From the NCBI RefSeq assembly GCF_014932895.1, contig NZ_JACYOF010000002.1:682001-746000 (forward strand): 64,000 nt of DNA, given 5' to 3'. The DNA comes from Bacillus thuringiensis (GTDB taxonomy: Bacteria > Bacillota > Bacilli > Bacillales > Bacillaceae_G). Positions 54,825-64,000 of the stretch are shown in pieces. Numbering within the stretch: position 1 is the first letter of the stretch; each line of letters begins with the position of its first letter. The position numbers and the translations under genes are program-made. The notes below the pieces were generated by a model. The model was not told the origin of the DNA and did no database searches. It saw nothing but the letters and a program-made list of their open reading frames with translations.

Positions 54825-56062
54825 GAAGTCTCCCCTTCTTTCTGGATGATCCATTTCTCTCTCCATACATATTCCACTAATGATTCATTCTTTGTCTCAA
54901 CGACCGTCATGATTTTATTCTTTTTTGCAAAATGAAAACTATCGTTTATATTAGCGAATAAAGATAGCTCTACTTTCTTCCCATCCTTTTGAAGTAAACT
55001 TCGTAATCGTTCTGCCTCTGCCAATCTATTTAACTCATAATGAATCACAATATCTATTTGCTTTCGTTTATACGGTTCTTGTTGCTCTTGCAGTGCCTTA
55101 ACAATTTGATTTACTTGTACCGCGAGTCCAACTGCCGGCATCACCTCTCCAAAATTGCCAATTAATTCATCATATCTACCTCCACTAACAATTTCTTCTC
55201 CAATTTCATATATATACCCTTTGAAAATAACACCCGTATAGTAATCTAAGTGTTGAATCATCCCTAAATCAATTGATATGTAAGAGCCATATCCTAACTT
55301 TTCAATTGTTTCATACATTTCTTTCACTCTTGCAATGGCCGTTTTCATTTCATTACTTGAAGCAAGTTTTTCTGCTTCTTCAATAACTTCTAAATTCCCA
55401 AATAGTCTTGGCAATTTCTCAAGTAATCTTACTGTTTCATCACACCGATCTAATTTCTTTTCTCCGATAAAATTTGAGAGAGCAGCATAGTTTTTTCTTT
55501 CTATATACGTTCTAAGCACTCTCTCTTCCTCATCATGAATGGAAAGCTTTTTTACAATACATTTATATAACTGAACTTGCCCAATCTCGATTGTAAAAGA
55601 TTGTACCTTCAATTTTTGTAGTGCTTGAATTACACTTATCACACATTCAATTTCAGCTCTTACATTATCAATCCCAATAATTTCAATACCACTTTGTACA
55701 ATTTCATTATATTTTCCAGAAAGGGACTCATTCGCTCGAAATACATTTCCGCTATATGTTACTTTAAGAGGAGTATCCCACCTCTGTGTCCCAATCACTC
55801 TCGCTAGAGGAATTGTCATATCTGGGCGTAAAACGATAATCCGTCCTTTTTCATCGAAAAACTTATATATCTTTTCTTCATCTATCGGCCGATTTTGAAA
55901 AGCAAACACATCATAAAACTCAATCGTAGGAGTCCTTATTTCTTCATAACCCCTTTCAAAAAATGTGCGCCTTAATTTTTGTTCCACCTCTTCAATTAAC
56001 GTACATTCTTCGAATAAATAATCTCTCGTTCCATTTGGATTTGCCCTCTTCCACTTTGTCAT
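54800..56062 (-). CDS. hisZ: ATP phosphoribosyltransferase regulatory subunit
   Basis: A 420-residue catalytically inactive histidyl-tRNA synthetase paralogue: [20 protein letters not shown], class II motif 2 region ([21 protein letters not shown]) and [16 protein letters not shown]-like motif are present, but there is no anticodon-binding domain. It is needed with short HisG for activity and histidine feedback. First structural gene of the operon, 168 bp behind the His leader peptide. Confidence 0.94.
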   Translation of the reverse strand: MTKWKRANPNGTRDYLFEECTLIEEVEQKLRRTFFERGYEEIRTPTIEFYDVFAFQNRPIDEEKIYKFFDEKGRIIVLRPDMTIPLARVIGTQRWDTPLKVTYSGNVFRANESLSGKYNEIVQSGIEIIGIDNVRAEIECVISVIQALQKLKVQSFTIEIGQVQLYKCIVKKLSIHDEEERVLRTYIERKNYAALSNFIGEKKLDRCDETVRLLEKLPRLFGNLEVIEEAEKLASSNEMKTAIARVKEMYETIEKLGYGSYISIDLGMIQHLDYYTGVIFKGYIYEIGEEIVSGGRYDELIGNFGEVMPAVGLAVQVNQIVKALQEQQEPYKRKQIDIVIHYELNRLAEAERLRSLLQKDGKKVELSLFANINDSFHFAKKNKIMTVVETKNESLVEYVWREKWIIQKEGETSCVTFKLR

Positions 56063-56123
56063 CTAAATTCACACACCCTTTCCTCTCTAATGTATGCTCC
56101 TTCCATTCACCTAAACCGAAAAT

Positions 56124-56228
56124 AAAAAGAGCCTTGTAGACAAAATACCTACAAGGCTCTTTAGTAGAGTGTAGGTACAACGGGGAATACCCCTTGTACC
56201 TACACGTTTTCACGTTAGGTTCAAGGGT
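56124..56228 (-). promoter_or_regulatory. attenuator of the his operon with four alternative arms
   Basis: Reading leftward: arm 1 (56228-56211, CCCTTGAACCTAACG) pairs with arm 2 (56206-56189, CGTGTAGGTACAAGGGG). Arm 2 also pairs perfectly over 12 bp with arm 3 (56180-56169, TTGTACCTACAC). Arm 3 TACCTAC can pair with GTAGGTA of arm 4 (56160-56146). Arm 4 with arm 5 (56139-56128) forms the terminator AGAGCCTTGTAG / CTACAAGGCTCT with T residues. Ribosomes stalled on the leader His codons should favour 1:2 plus 3:4 (readthrough); completion of the leader should mask arm 1 and favour 2:3 plus 4:5 (termination). Confidence 0.85.
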
Positions 56229-56229
56229 T

Positions 56230-56283
56230 TCATGTATGATGATGTAGTTGTGTAAGCATTTTAATAGATTGTATTGTATTCAT
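56230..56283 (-). CDS. his operon leader peptide
   Basis: A 17-codon ORF, MNTIQSIKMLTQLHHHT, with three consecutive histidine codons (CAT CAT CAT) two codons before the stop. The ribosome site AAAGGGAG lies 8 nt upstream of ATG 56283. Followed directly by the attenuator arms. Encodes a sensor of charged tRNA-His rather than a functional protein. Confidence 0.88.
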   Translation of the reverse strand: MNTIQSIKMLTQLHHHT

Positions 56284-56318
56284 AATACTTACTCCCTTTC
56301 TCCTCTAATTTTTAAAAT

Positions 56319-56347
56319 AGTATATAACAGTTAATTCTGAATGTAAA
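56319..56347 (-). promoter_or_regulatory. sigma-A promoter of the his operon
   Basis: On the minus strand TTTACA (56347-56342), a 17-bp spacer and TATACT (56324-56319), 23 bp behind the leuD stop codon. It gives his its own transcript with a short untranslated region before the leader peptide. Confidence 0.82.
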
Positions 56348-56369
56348 TACATTTTTAATATTCTGTTTT

Positions 56370-56951
56370 TTAATATATAGCTACTTTTCTTTCATACTCT
56401 TCAATTTCTTGTCGATATTGCATTGTAATGCTGATTTCATCTAGGCCATTTACTAATTTTTCTTTCCACATTTTCTCGATTGTAAAATGGAATCTGTGTG
56501 TGTTCGTAGTAATTACTTCATTCTCCAAATCAACCTCTATTTGATCTCTCGCATTCGTCTTAGCAAGTTGTTCACGCATATCTTTATCCATTACGATCGG
56601 TAACATGCCATTCTTCATACAATTCATATAAAAAATATCTGCAAATCCACCAGCAATAATAACACGAAAACCATAATCAGCAAGTGCCCAAGGCGCGTGT
56701 TCTCTTGAAGAACCACAACCAAAATTATCCCCAGTAATTAATATACTCGCACCTTTTCTTTCTTGTGCATTAAGCGGAAAATTAGGATTTTCATGCCGAT
56801 TATTATCATATCGCCATTCATCGAATAAATATTTTCCAAATCCCGTCCTTTCAATTCTTTTTAAGTATTGCTTCGGAATAATTTGATCTGTATCAATGTT
56901 ATCATTCATAAGTACTGCAGTAGTACCTTTATGAATACGAAATGGCTCCAT
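56370..56951 (-). CDS. leuD: 3-isopropylmalate dehydratase small subunit
   Basis: A 193-residue swivel subunit ([40 protein letters not shown]). With LeuC it isomerises 2- to 3-isopropylmalate. ATG 56951 is 7 nt from agga; ATG 56954 is an alternative. Its start overlaps the leuC end by 23 bp. Last gene of the ilv-leu operon. Confidence 0.95.
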   Translation of the reverse strand: MEPFRIHKGTTAVLMNDNIDTDQIIPKQYLKRIERTGFGKYLFDEWRYDNNRHENPNFPLNAQERKGASILITGDNFGCGSSREHAPWALADYGFRVIIAGGFADIFYMNCMKNGMLPIVMDKDMREQLAKTNARDQIEVDLENEVITTNTHRFHFTIEKMWKEKLVNGLDEISITMQYRQEIEEYERKVAIY

Positions 56952-58323
56952 CATAACTCTCCTTTCTAATATCAACAAAATGACCATATAACGCAGCTGC
57001 TGCCGCCATTGCTGGGCTAACTAAATGTGTTCGCGCTCCTTTCCCTTGTCTTCCTTCAAAATTACGATTTGAAGTAGATGCACAATGTTCCCCTTCAGGT
57101 ACTTGATCCGGATTCATTCCAAGACACATCGAACATCCAGGCTCTCTCCATTCAAATCCAGCTTCTTCAAAAATAAGATGCAGTCCTTTTTGCATCGCTG
57201 CTTCCCTTACCCTCTTAGACCCAGGCACAACAAGTGCTCGCACACCTTCTTTTACTTTTTTCCCTTTTACAACAGATGCGGCAATTTCTAAATCGGATAA
57301 TCGAGAATTTGTACAAGACCCAATGAAAACATGCTGAACTGGAATGTCATAAGTGCTTTGCCCAGGTCTTAATCCCATATATGCAAATGCCCTTTCAGCA
57401 TTAGCATCATGCTTTTCTGGCAATTTTTCATCAATACGAACACCCATACTCGGATTTGTTCCCCAAGTAACGTACGGTGCTAAATCCGTAACATTTATCG
57501 AAATATGCAAATCATAAATTGCATCTGAATCTGTATAAAGCTCCGACCATTTTTTCGTGAAACATTCATAGTCTTTCGGTGCATATTTACGCCCTTTTAC
57601 GTAAGAAAAGGTTTTTTCATCTGGTGCAATAATACCAGCTTTCGCTCCCCCTTCAATTGCCATATTACAAAGCGTCATCCTCTCTTCCATATCCAAAGCA
57701 TGAATTGTCTCTCCGTAAAATTCCATTACATATCCCGTTCCAACTGCTACGCCGTACTTTGAAAGAAGATGCAAAATAATATCTTTTGCATAAACACCTT
57801 TTGATAACTTTCCTTTTAATTCAATGCCCATCGCTTTCGGTTTTCGTTGCCACAACGTTTGCGTTGCTAATACATGCTCTACTTCACTCGTACCAATACC
57901 AAATGCTAGCGCGCCGAAAGCACCATGAGTAGCCGTATGACTATCACCACAAACAATTGTTTTTCCTGGTTGCGTAAGTCCTAATTCTGGACCGATAACA
58001 TGAACAATCCCCTGCTCTTCATCTCCAATATCAGCTAATGGCACCTGAAATTGTTTACAGTTTTCCCGAAGTGTATCTAGTTGCTGCTTCGCAATGCGAT
58101 CGGTAATATTCCAAACATCTTTCGTTGGAATATTATGATCCATCGTTGCAAATGTTAAATCTGGTCTGCGGACTGTTCGATTTGTAAGCCGCAAGCCTTC
58201 AAAGGCTTGCGGTGACGTTACTTCATGAACAAGATGCAGATCAATATATAATAAATCCAATCCATTTTCATTTGTCGCAACTACGTGTCTTTCCCAAAGC
58301 TTATCTAGCAATCTTTTCCCCAT
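56929..58323 (-). CDS. leuC: 3-isopropylmalate dehydratase large subunit
   Basis: A 464-residue aconitase-superfamily subunit. Cluster cysteines in [14 protein letters not shown] and [17 protein letters not shown] and [19 protein letters not shown] are also visible. Start codon overlaps the leuB stop by one base (TAATG). Confidence 0.97.
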   Translation of the reverse strand: MGKRLLDKLWERHVVATNENGLDLLYIDLHLVHEVTSPQAFEGLRLTNRTVRRPDLTFATMDHNIPTKDVWNITDRIAKQQLDTLRENCKQFQVPLADIGDEEQGIVHVIGPELGLTQPGKTIVCGDSHTATHGAFGALAFGIGTSEVEHVLATQTLWQRKPKAMGIELKGKLSKGVYAKDIILHLLSKYGVAVGTGYVMEFYGETIHALDMEERMTLCNMAIEGGAKAGIIAPDEKTFSYVKGRKYAPKDYECFTKKWSELYTDSDAIYDLHISINVTDLAPYVTWGTNPSMGVRIDEKLPEKHDANAERAFAYMGLRPGQSTYDIPVQHVFIGSCTNSRLSDLEIAASVVKGKKVKEGVRALVVPGSKRVREAAMQKGLHLIFEEAGFEWREPGCSMCLGMNPDQVPEGEHCASTSNRNFEGRQGKGARTHLVSPAMAAAAALYGHFVDIRKESYDGAISYS

Positions 58324-59387
58324 TATCGTCCTCTCCCTACTAACGCTTGCTCTTCCATTTCTTGCATAACTGCCTTCGTAAATGAAGTTGTTGTCTCAGT
58401 CCCCCCGATATCTGCTGTACATTTTCCTGATGTAAGGACTGCTGAAATTGCTTCTTCAATTGCACATCCTTCTCTTGTTAATCCGAACGATTGCCCAAGC
58501 ATCATTGCAACAGAACGCATCATCGCAATTGGATTTGCCTTATTTTTCCCCGCAATATCCGGCGCTGATCCGTGAATAGGCTCGTATAATGAAGGCCCCT
58601 TTTCAGCGTGACTTGCTGATGGAAGCATTCCTAATGATCCAGCTAATACAGAAGCCTCATCACTTAAAATATCACCAAATAAATTTTCCGTTACGATAAC
58701 ATCAAACCGTCTTGGGTTCCGAATTAATTCCATAGCCGCGGCATCTACTAAAATGTGTTCTAATTCAACATCTGGATAGCGAAGTGCTACTTCCTCTGTC
58801 ACGGTTCTCCATAGTTTACTAGACTCTAAAACATTCGCTTTATCAATAGATGTTATTTTTTTCTTCCGCTTATTCGCTAATTGAAAAGCATACGAAACGA
58901 TACGTTCAATTTCATGGCGATGATACGTAAGTGTATCCGTTGCTACTTCTTCCGTTCGCTCTTTCGGATAAGAAAAATAGATTCCTCCTGTTAATTCGCG
59001 AACGACAACGAAATCAATTTCATCAGCGTTTTTTAATGGTGATAAATGTGCCGTTGCACTTTCTACCGTTACAGGGCGAACATTCGCAAATACACCGAGT
59101 CCTTTTCTTAATGCTAATAATCCTTTCTCAGGCCTTTCTTTCGCACTATCCCACCTTGGTCCACCTACTGCTCCAAGTAAAACCGCATCACTCGTTAAAC
59201 AGGCGGCAAGTGTTCGCTGTGGTAATGGTTGCCCAGTTAAATCGATAGCAACACCACCAAAGTACTCATCTTGCAAATAAAAATGATGTCCATATAGCCT
59301 TTCTACCATATGCAATACTTCCTTCGCACTTTCCATAACTTCTGGACCAACACCATCACCAGCTAAACAAACGATACGTTTTTCCAT
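58323..59387 (-). CDS. leuB: 3-isopropylmalate dehydrogenase
   Basis: A 354-residue NAD-dependent decarboxylating dehydrogenase ([60 protein letters not shown]). ATG 59387 follows gagtg with good spacing (ggag, 8 nt); the ORF extends 22 codons further without a site. Confidence 0.96.
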   Translation of the reverse strand: MEKRIVCLAGDGVGPEVMESAKEVLHMVERLYGHHFYLQDEYFGGVAIDLTGQPLPQRTLAACLTSDAVLLGAVGGPRWDSAKERPEKGLLALRKGLGVFANVRPVTVESATAHLSPLKNADEIDFVVVRELTGGIYFSYPKERTEEVATDTLTYHRHEIERIVSYAFQLANKRKKKITSIDKANVLESSKLWRTVTEEVALRYPDVELEHILVDAAAMELIRNPRRFDVIVTENLFGDILSDEASVLAGSLGMLPSASHAEKGPSLYEPIHGSAPDIAGKNKANPIAMMRSVAMMLGQSFGLTREGCAIEEAISAVLTSGKCTADIGGTETTTSFTKAVMQEMEEQALVGRGR

Positions 59388-59425
59388 TTTTAACACTCCT
59401 ATTAACAGAATTTTCAGAACCTTAA

Positions 59426-59461
59426 TTTGATAGGTGAGGAAAGCTTCTCTCACCTATCAAA
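59426..59461 (-). other. intercistronic hairpin between leuA and leuB
   Basis: Perfect 13-bp stem TTTGATAGGTGAG / CTCACCTATCAAA with a 10-nt loop, directly at the leuA end. On the transcribed strand it is followed by TTAAGG, not a T tract, so it is more likely an mRNA processing or stability element than a terminator. Confidence 0.75.
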
Positions 59462-59464
59462 TAT

Positions 59465-60985
59465 TTATTTCACAAGCGCTATAAGAGATTTTAATTTCCC
59501 TGCTGCATGGACGTAAGCTCTCGCCGATGCTTCCAACACGTCTTGCGCAACTCCAAAACCTGATACTTGATGAGTTCCTTCTTTCAATTCAACATGAACG
59601 TGAGCAAGTGCATCTTGACCTTGCGTAATGGATTGTATGTGATAATCTGCCAATTCACATTCTAATCCTAAAATTCTTTGAATTGCATTGTAAATCGCTT
59701 CAATACTACCAGAACCAGTAGCTGCATCTTCGTATACATTTCCTTCCTCATCTTTCAGCACAACTGTCGCGCATTGTGTACTATTGGATACGAAATGTAC
59801 TTGCAATTGCATAATATTATATTGCTGTGCTGCAAAAGCTGCTTCGCCAAGCATAAGTGCGCGTAAATCTTCTTCCGTAATTTCCTTTTTACGATCAGCT
59901 AATTTTTTAAACGCTTCAAATACCGCATCACGCTCTTCGTTTGTAAATTCATAACCAAGATCTTTCATTTTTTCGGTAAACGCGTGACGCCCAGAATGTT
60001 TACCGAGTACAAATAGATTTTGAGATTCTCCTATAAGTGCTGGTTCAATAATTTCATATGTTGTCACTTCTTTTAAAACACCATCTTGATGAATACCTGA
60101 TTCGTGAGCGAATGCATTTGCACCAACGATTGCTTTATTTTTCGGTACAACCATACCTGTTAAACGACTTACTAAAGTACTTGTTGATTTAATCTCTTGT
60201 AGTGTCATAGAAGACTCGGCTTTATAGAAATCTTTTCTAATATGAAGCGCAACCGCAACTTCTTCTAAGGCCGCATTCCCTGCCCTTTCTCCAATTCCGT
60301 TAATCGTTCCTTCTACTTGTAACGCTCCACCTTCAACCGCAGCTAACGAATTTGCTACTGCCATACCAAGATCATCGTGGCAATGACAAGAGAAAATTGC
60401 TTTTTCATACGATGGAACGGATTCTTGTAAGTATTTAAAAAGAGAATAATATTCTTCCGGATTCGTATATCCAACTGTATCCGGAATATTAATTACATTC
60501 GCTCCTGCGCGAATTGCCACTTCTACTGCTTCCGCTAAAAATGCTCTTGATGTTCTTGTTGCATCTTCTGCAGAAAATTGCACTGTCGGAAATAATGATT
60601 TTCCGAGCGTAACTGAGCGATGAATACTATCTAACACATCTTCTTTTGACATACAAAGTTTATATTTCATATGAATGTCACTCGTAGCTAAAAATACATG
60701 TAGACGAGGAGATACCGCACTTTTCACAGCTTCATATGCTCTTCGAATATCACTCTCTTTTGCTCTAGCTAAACTCATAACTGTAGCATTTTGAATTGTA
60801 TTTGCGATACGTTTTACTGCCTGAAAGTCCCCTTCGGAAGCCGCTGCGAATCCAGCCTCCATTACATGAATACCAAGCCTCTCAAGTTGCCTTGCAATTT
60901 GTAATTTCTCTTGTTCATTTAAGTTAACTCCTGGTGATTGTTCGCCATCACGTAGCGTCGTATCCATGAACAAAATCTGCTTCAT
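59465..60985 (-). CDS. leuA: 2-isopropylmalate synthase
   Basis: A 506-residue enzyme: catalytic TIM barrel ([18 protein letters not shown], metal-binding [31 protein letters not shown]) and C-terminal LeuA allosteric domain for leucine feedback. It starts the leucine branch. Its ATG lies 1 bp downstream of the ilvC stop codon. Confidence 0.97.
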   Translation of the reverse strand: MKQILFMDTTLRDGEQSPGVNLNEQEKLQIARQLERLGIHVMEAGFAAASEGDFQAVKRIANTIQNATVMSLARAKESDIRRAYEAVKSAVSPRLHVFLATSDIHMKYKLCMSKEDVLDSIHRSVTLGKSLFPTVQFSAEDATRTSRAFLAEAVEVAIRAGANVINIPDTVGYTNPEEYYSLFKYLQESVPSYEKAIFSCHCHDDLGMAVANSLAAVEGGALQVEGTINGIGERAGNAALEEVAVALHIRKDFYKAESSMTLQEIKSTSTLVSRLTGMVVPKNKAIVGANAFAHESGIHQDGVLKEVTTYEIIEPALIGESQNLFVLGKHSGRHAFTEKMKDLGYEFTNEERDAVFEAFKKLADRKKEITEEDLRALMLGEAAFAAQQYNIMQLQVHFVSNSTQCATVVLKDEEGNVYEDAATGSGSIEAIYNAIQRILGLECELADYHIQSITQGQDALAHVHVELKEGTHQVSGFGVAQDVLEASARAYVHAAGKLKSLIALVK

Positions 60986-60986
60986 A

Positions 60987-62009
<1,023 letters not shown>

Positions 62010-62023
62010 CTATATTTAAATGA

Positions 62024-62533
62024 TTATTGAATTAACATAACTTGCTTATCTTGCTTTTTCATACTACGTGTAAATGCTGTTACACCTGTTCTAGCAATTT
62101 CTTTCAAACCATATGGACGGAGTAATTCAATTAACGCTTCTACTTTATCCTGCGTACCTGTTACTTGCACAACTATGGAATCCTTTCCAACATCTATTAC
62201 AGTGGCTCGAAATGGTTCAATTAAACTATACAATTCCGCCCTTGCTACAGAAGTTGCTACTTTAATAAGGGCAAGCTCTCTAGCAATCATTGCTTCTTCC
62301 GTAATATCTGAAACTTTCAGAACATCAATTTGTTTATGAAGTTGTTTAATTAGCTGCTCAACTTGCTGTTCACTTTCAACATGTACAACAATCGTCATCC
62401 GCGAAATATCCGATGATTCCGTATGCCCCACTGAGATACTTTCAATATTAAAATGTCTTCGTGTCATAACACCTGTAATTCGGTTTAACACACCACTTTG
62501 ATTTCGAACTGTCGCTGTAACAATTCTCTTCAC
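62024..62533 (-). CDS. ilvN: acetolactate synthase small subunit
   Basis: A 169-residue regulatory subunit: N-terminal ACT domain ([20 protein letters not shown]) and a C-terminal domain. Confers valine feedback on IlvB. Start GTG 62533 overlaps the ilvB stop (GTGA). Called ilvH in some genomes. Confidence 0.94.
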   Translation of the reverse strand: MKRIVTATVRNQSGVLNRITGVMTRRHFNIESISVGHTESSDISRMTIVVHVESEQQVEQLIKQLHKQIDVLKVSDITEEAMIARELALIKVATSVARAELYSLIEPFRATVIDVGKDSIVVQVTGTQDKVEALIELLRPYGLKEIARTGVTAFTRSMKKQDKQVMLIQ

Positions 62534-64000
62534 CTTTTTTCCACTCCTTCCATTTGGTGAACACCTTTCCCTGGCGCAACCATCGGCATAACCTTCTCAG
62601 ATTGAAGTACACGGCAATCAATTACTACTGGCTCTTGTATTTCAATCGCATGTTGTAATTGATTCTTTGCAAGAAGCGGATCATCAATGCGGACGCCTTT
62701 TATACCATACGCATTCGCAAGAGCGACGAAATCTGGTTGACATGGCAGTAAAGAATGTGAATATCTTTGATTGTAAAATTCGTCTTGCCATTGTCTTACC
62801 ATTCCTAAAGCTTCATTATTCAAAATAAACACTTTAACCGGTAAAGAATGTTCTTTTAATACACCTAATTCTTGTAACGTCATTTGAAATCCAGCATCGC
62901 CAACAATTGCAATGACTAGTTCATCTGGCTTTGCAATTTGTGCACCAATTGCTGCCGGAAATCCGAATCCCATCGTTCCTAATCCACCAGAAGTTACCCA
63001 TTTATCTGGATTTTTCAGCGGATAATATTGGGCTGCCCACATTTGATGTTGCCCAACATCTGTTGTTACAATCGCTTCTCCTTTCGTAATTTCATATAGC
63101 ATATCAATCGCGTATTGAGGCCTAATACTTTCAGAAGTTTGTTTGTAAGAGAACGGATACTTTTCCTTTCTACTCTTTAATAAAGAGAGCCATTCATGAT
63201 GGTTTTCTTTCCTTCCTTCTGATTGAAGTAATACTTCTAACGCTAACTTAGCACTCGCAACTATTGGTATTTCAGTCGGTACATTCTTTCCGATTTCTGC
63301 TGGATCAATATCAATATGTGCGACAGTTGCTTCTTTTGCAAAATAAGCTAAATTCCCAGTAAGACGATCATCAAATCTCGCACCTATATTAATCAATAAG
63401 TCACATTCATATAACGCCATATTGGCTGTGTAAGAACCGTGCATTCCTCCCATCCCAAGAAATAGTTCATCATCTGGCGAAAAACCACCAAGACCAAGTA
63501 ATGTATGCACAACAGGAATTTCATATTTACGAGCAAAACTTGTTAATTCTTTCGAAGCTTTCGCATGCAATACACCTGCTCCAGCTAAAATTAACGGTTT
63601 TTTTGAAGTTTCAATTGCCTTTAATAATTTGTTTATTTGGAGTAGATTTGGTTCATAATTCGGGTTATATCCTGGTAAATCCATTTGTACATTACTACAG
63701 CGCTCTCCCTGCTCTACTACCATATCTTTCGGAAGGTCAATAACGACTGGTCCTGGTCTTCCTGTTCTAGCAATATGAAACGCTTCTTTAATAATTCGGG
63801 GTAAGTCGGATGCTTTTCGTACTTGGTAATTATGTTTTGTCACTGGCATTGTAAGCCCCATAATATCCGCTTCTTGGAAGGCATCACTTCCAATTAACGT
63901 TGTTGCTACTTGCCCTGTAAATACAACGAGCGGTAATGAATCAATCATTGCATCCGCTAGACCGGTAATAACATTTGTTGCACCAGGTCCACTCGTTGCA
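62530..64000 (-). CDS. ilvB: acetolactate synthase large subunit, 5' end outside the window
   Basis: The reading frame stays open to the window edge (encoding [20 protein letters not shown] just inside it), so about 490 C-terminal residues are present and the N-terminal part is missing. TPP-binding [12 protein letters not shown]...[12 protein letters not shown] and the FAD-binding middle domain are visible. An ATG at 63948 is internal, not the start. First visible gene of ilvBNC-leuABCD. Confidence 0.95.
   Translation of the reverse strand, partial: ATSGPGATNVITGLADAMIDSLPLVVFTGQVATTLIGSDAFQEADIMGLTMPVTKHNYQVRKASDLPRIIKEAFHIARTGRPGPVVIDLPKDMVVEQGERCSNVQMDLPGYNPNYEPNLLQINKLLKAIETSKKPLILAGAGVLHAKASKELTSFARKYEIPVVHTLLGLGGFSPDDELFLGMGGMHGSYTANMALYECDLLINIGARFDDRLTGNLAYFAKEATVAHIDIDPAEIGKNVPTEIPIVASAKLALEVLLQSEGRKENHHEWLSLLKSRKEKYPFSYKQTSESIRPQYAIDMLYEITKGEAIVTTDVGQHQMWAAQYYPLKNPDKWVTSGGLGTMGFGFPAAIGAQIAKPDELVIAIVGDAGFQMTLQELGVLKEHSLPVKVFILNNEALGMVRQWQDEFYNQRYSHSLLPCQPDFVALANAYGIKGVRIDDPLLAKNQLQHAIEIQEPVVIDCRVLQSEKVMPMVAPGKGVHQMEGVEKR

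Overview
The window is chromosomal DNA of a Bacillus cereus group bacterium (B. cereus, thuringiensis or anthracis type). The base composition is AT-rich. Purine-rich ribosome binding sites precede nearly every gene, and GTG and TTG starts are common. Several copies of a roughly 155-bp repeat with a terminal TTTAT match the bcr1 element, which is known only from this group. I saw no tRNA, rRNA, CRISPR array, prophage or complete insertion sequence.

Left part (1-16.8 kb): an orphan-looking sensor kinase, a small tyrosine recombinase with a coupled leader ORF, a Fur-box promoter driving a probable small RNA, a DUF72 protein, a PAS-type sporulation-like kinase, a YtrA-type GntR regulator with its ABC exporter, a decayed collagen-like (exosporium type) gene end, a bifunctional class A penicillin-binding protein, the PhoU-like/Pit phosphate pair, a TauE/SafE exporter, and a Crp-family regulator facing the flavohemoprotein gene hmp.

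Middle part (16.9-34.7 kb): membrane and lipoprotein genes, a methyltransferase, brnQ under an isoleucine T-box, the cell-envelope stress operon liaI-liaH-liaF-liaS-liaR, an NhaC-family transporter under a SAM riboswitch, a glutamate/aspartate-type symporter, a secreted coiled-coil M23 peptidase, and a sodium-coupled amino-acid transporter under a tryptophan T-box.

Right part (34.7-64 kb): a sulfate-assimilation and siroheme operon (yezD-cysH-sat-cysC-sulfite reductase-DUF3906-cobA-sirB-sirC) under a second SAM riboswitch; lysA under a lysine riboswitch; an LTA synthase; pssA; a 2-hydroxyacid dehydrogenase; and two back-to-back minus-strand amino-acid operons, hisZGDBHAFIE-hisJ and ilvBNC-leuABCD. 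The ilv operon enters from beyond the right edge.

The main theme is RNA-level control of amino-acid supply. Two T-boxes, two SAM riboswitches, one lysine riboswitch and, upstream of hisZ, a peptide attenuator (17-residue leader with three consecutive His codons, four mutually exclusive RNA arms) lie within 35 kb. The most novel candidates are this his attenuator, the Fur-controlled C-rich small RNA at 3066-3175, and the intrinsic terminator between yezD and cysH inside the SAM-controlled operon.
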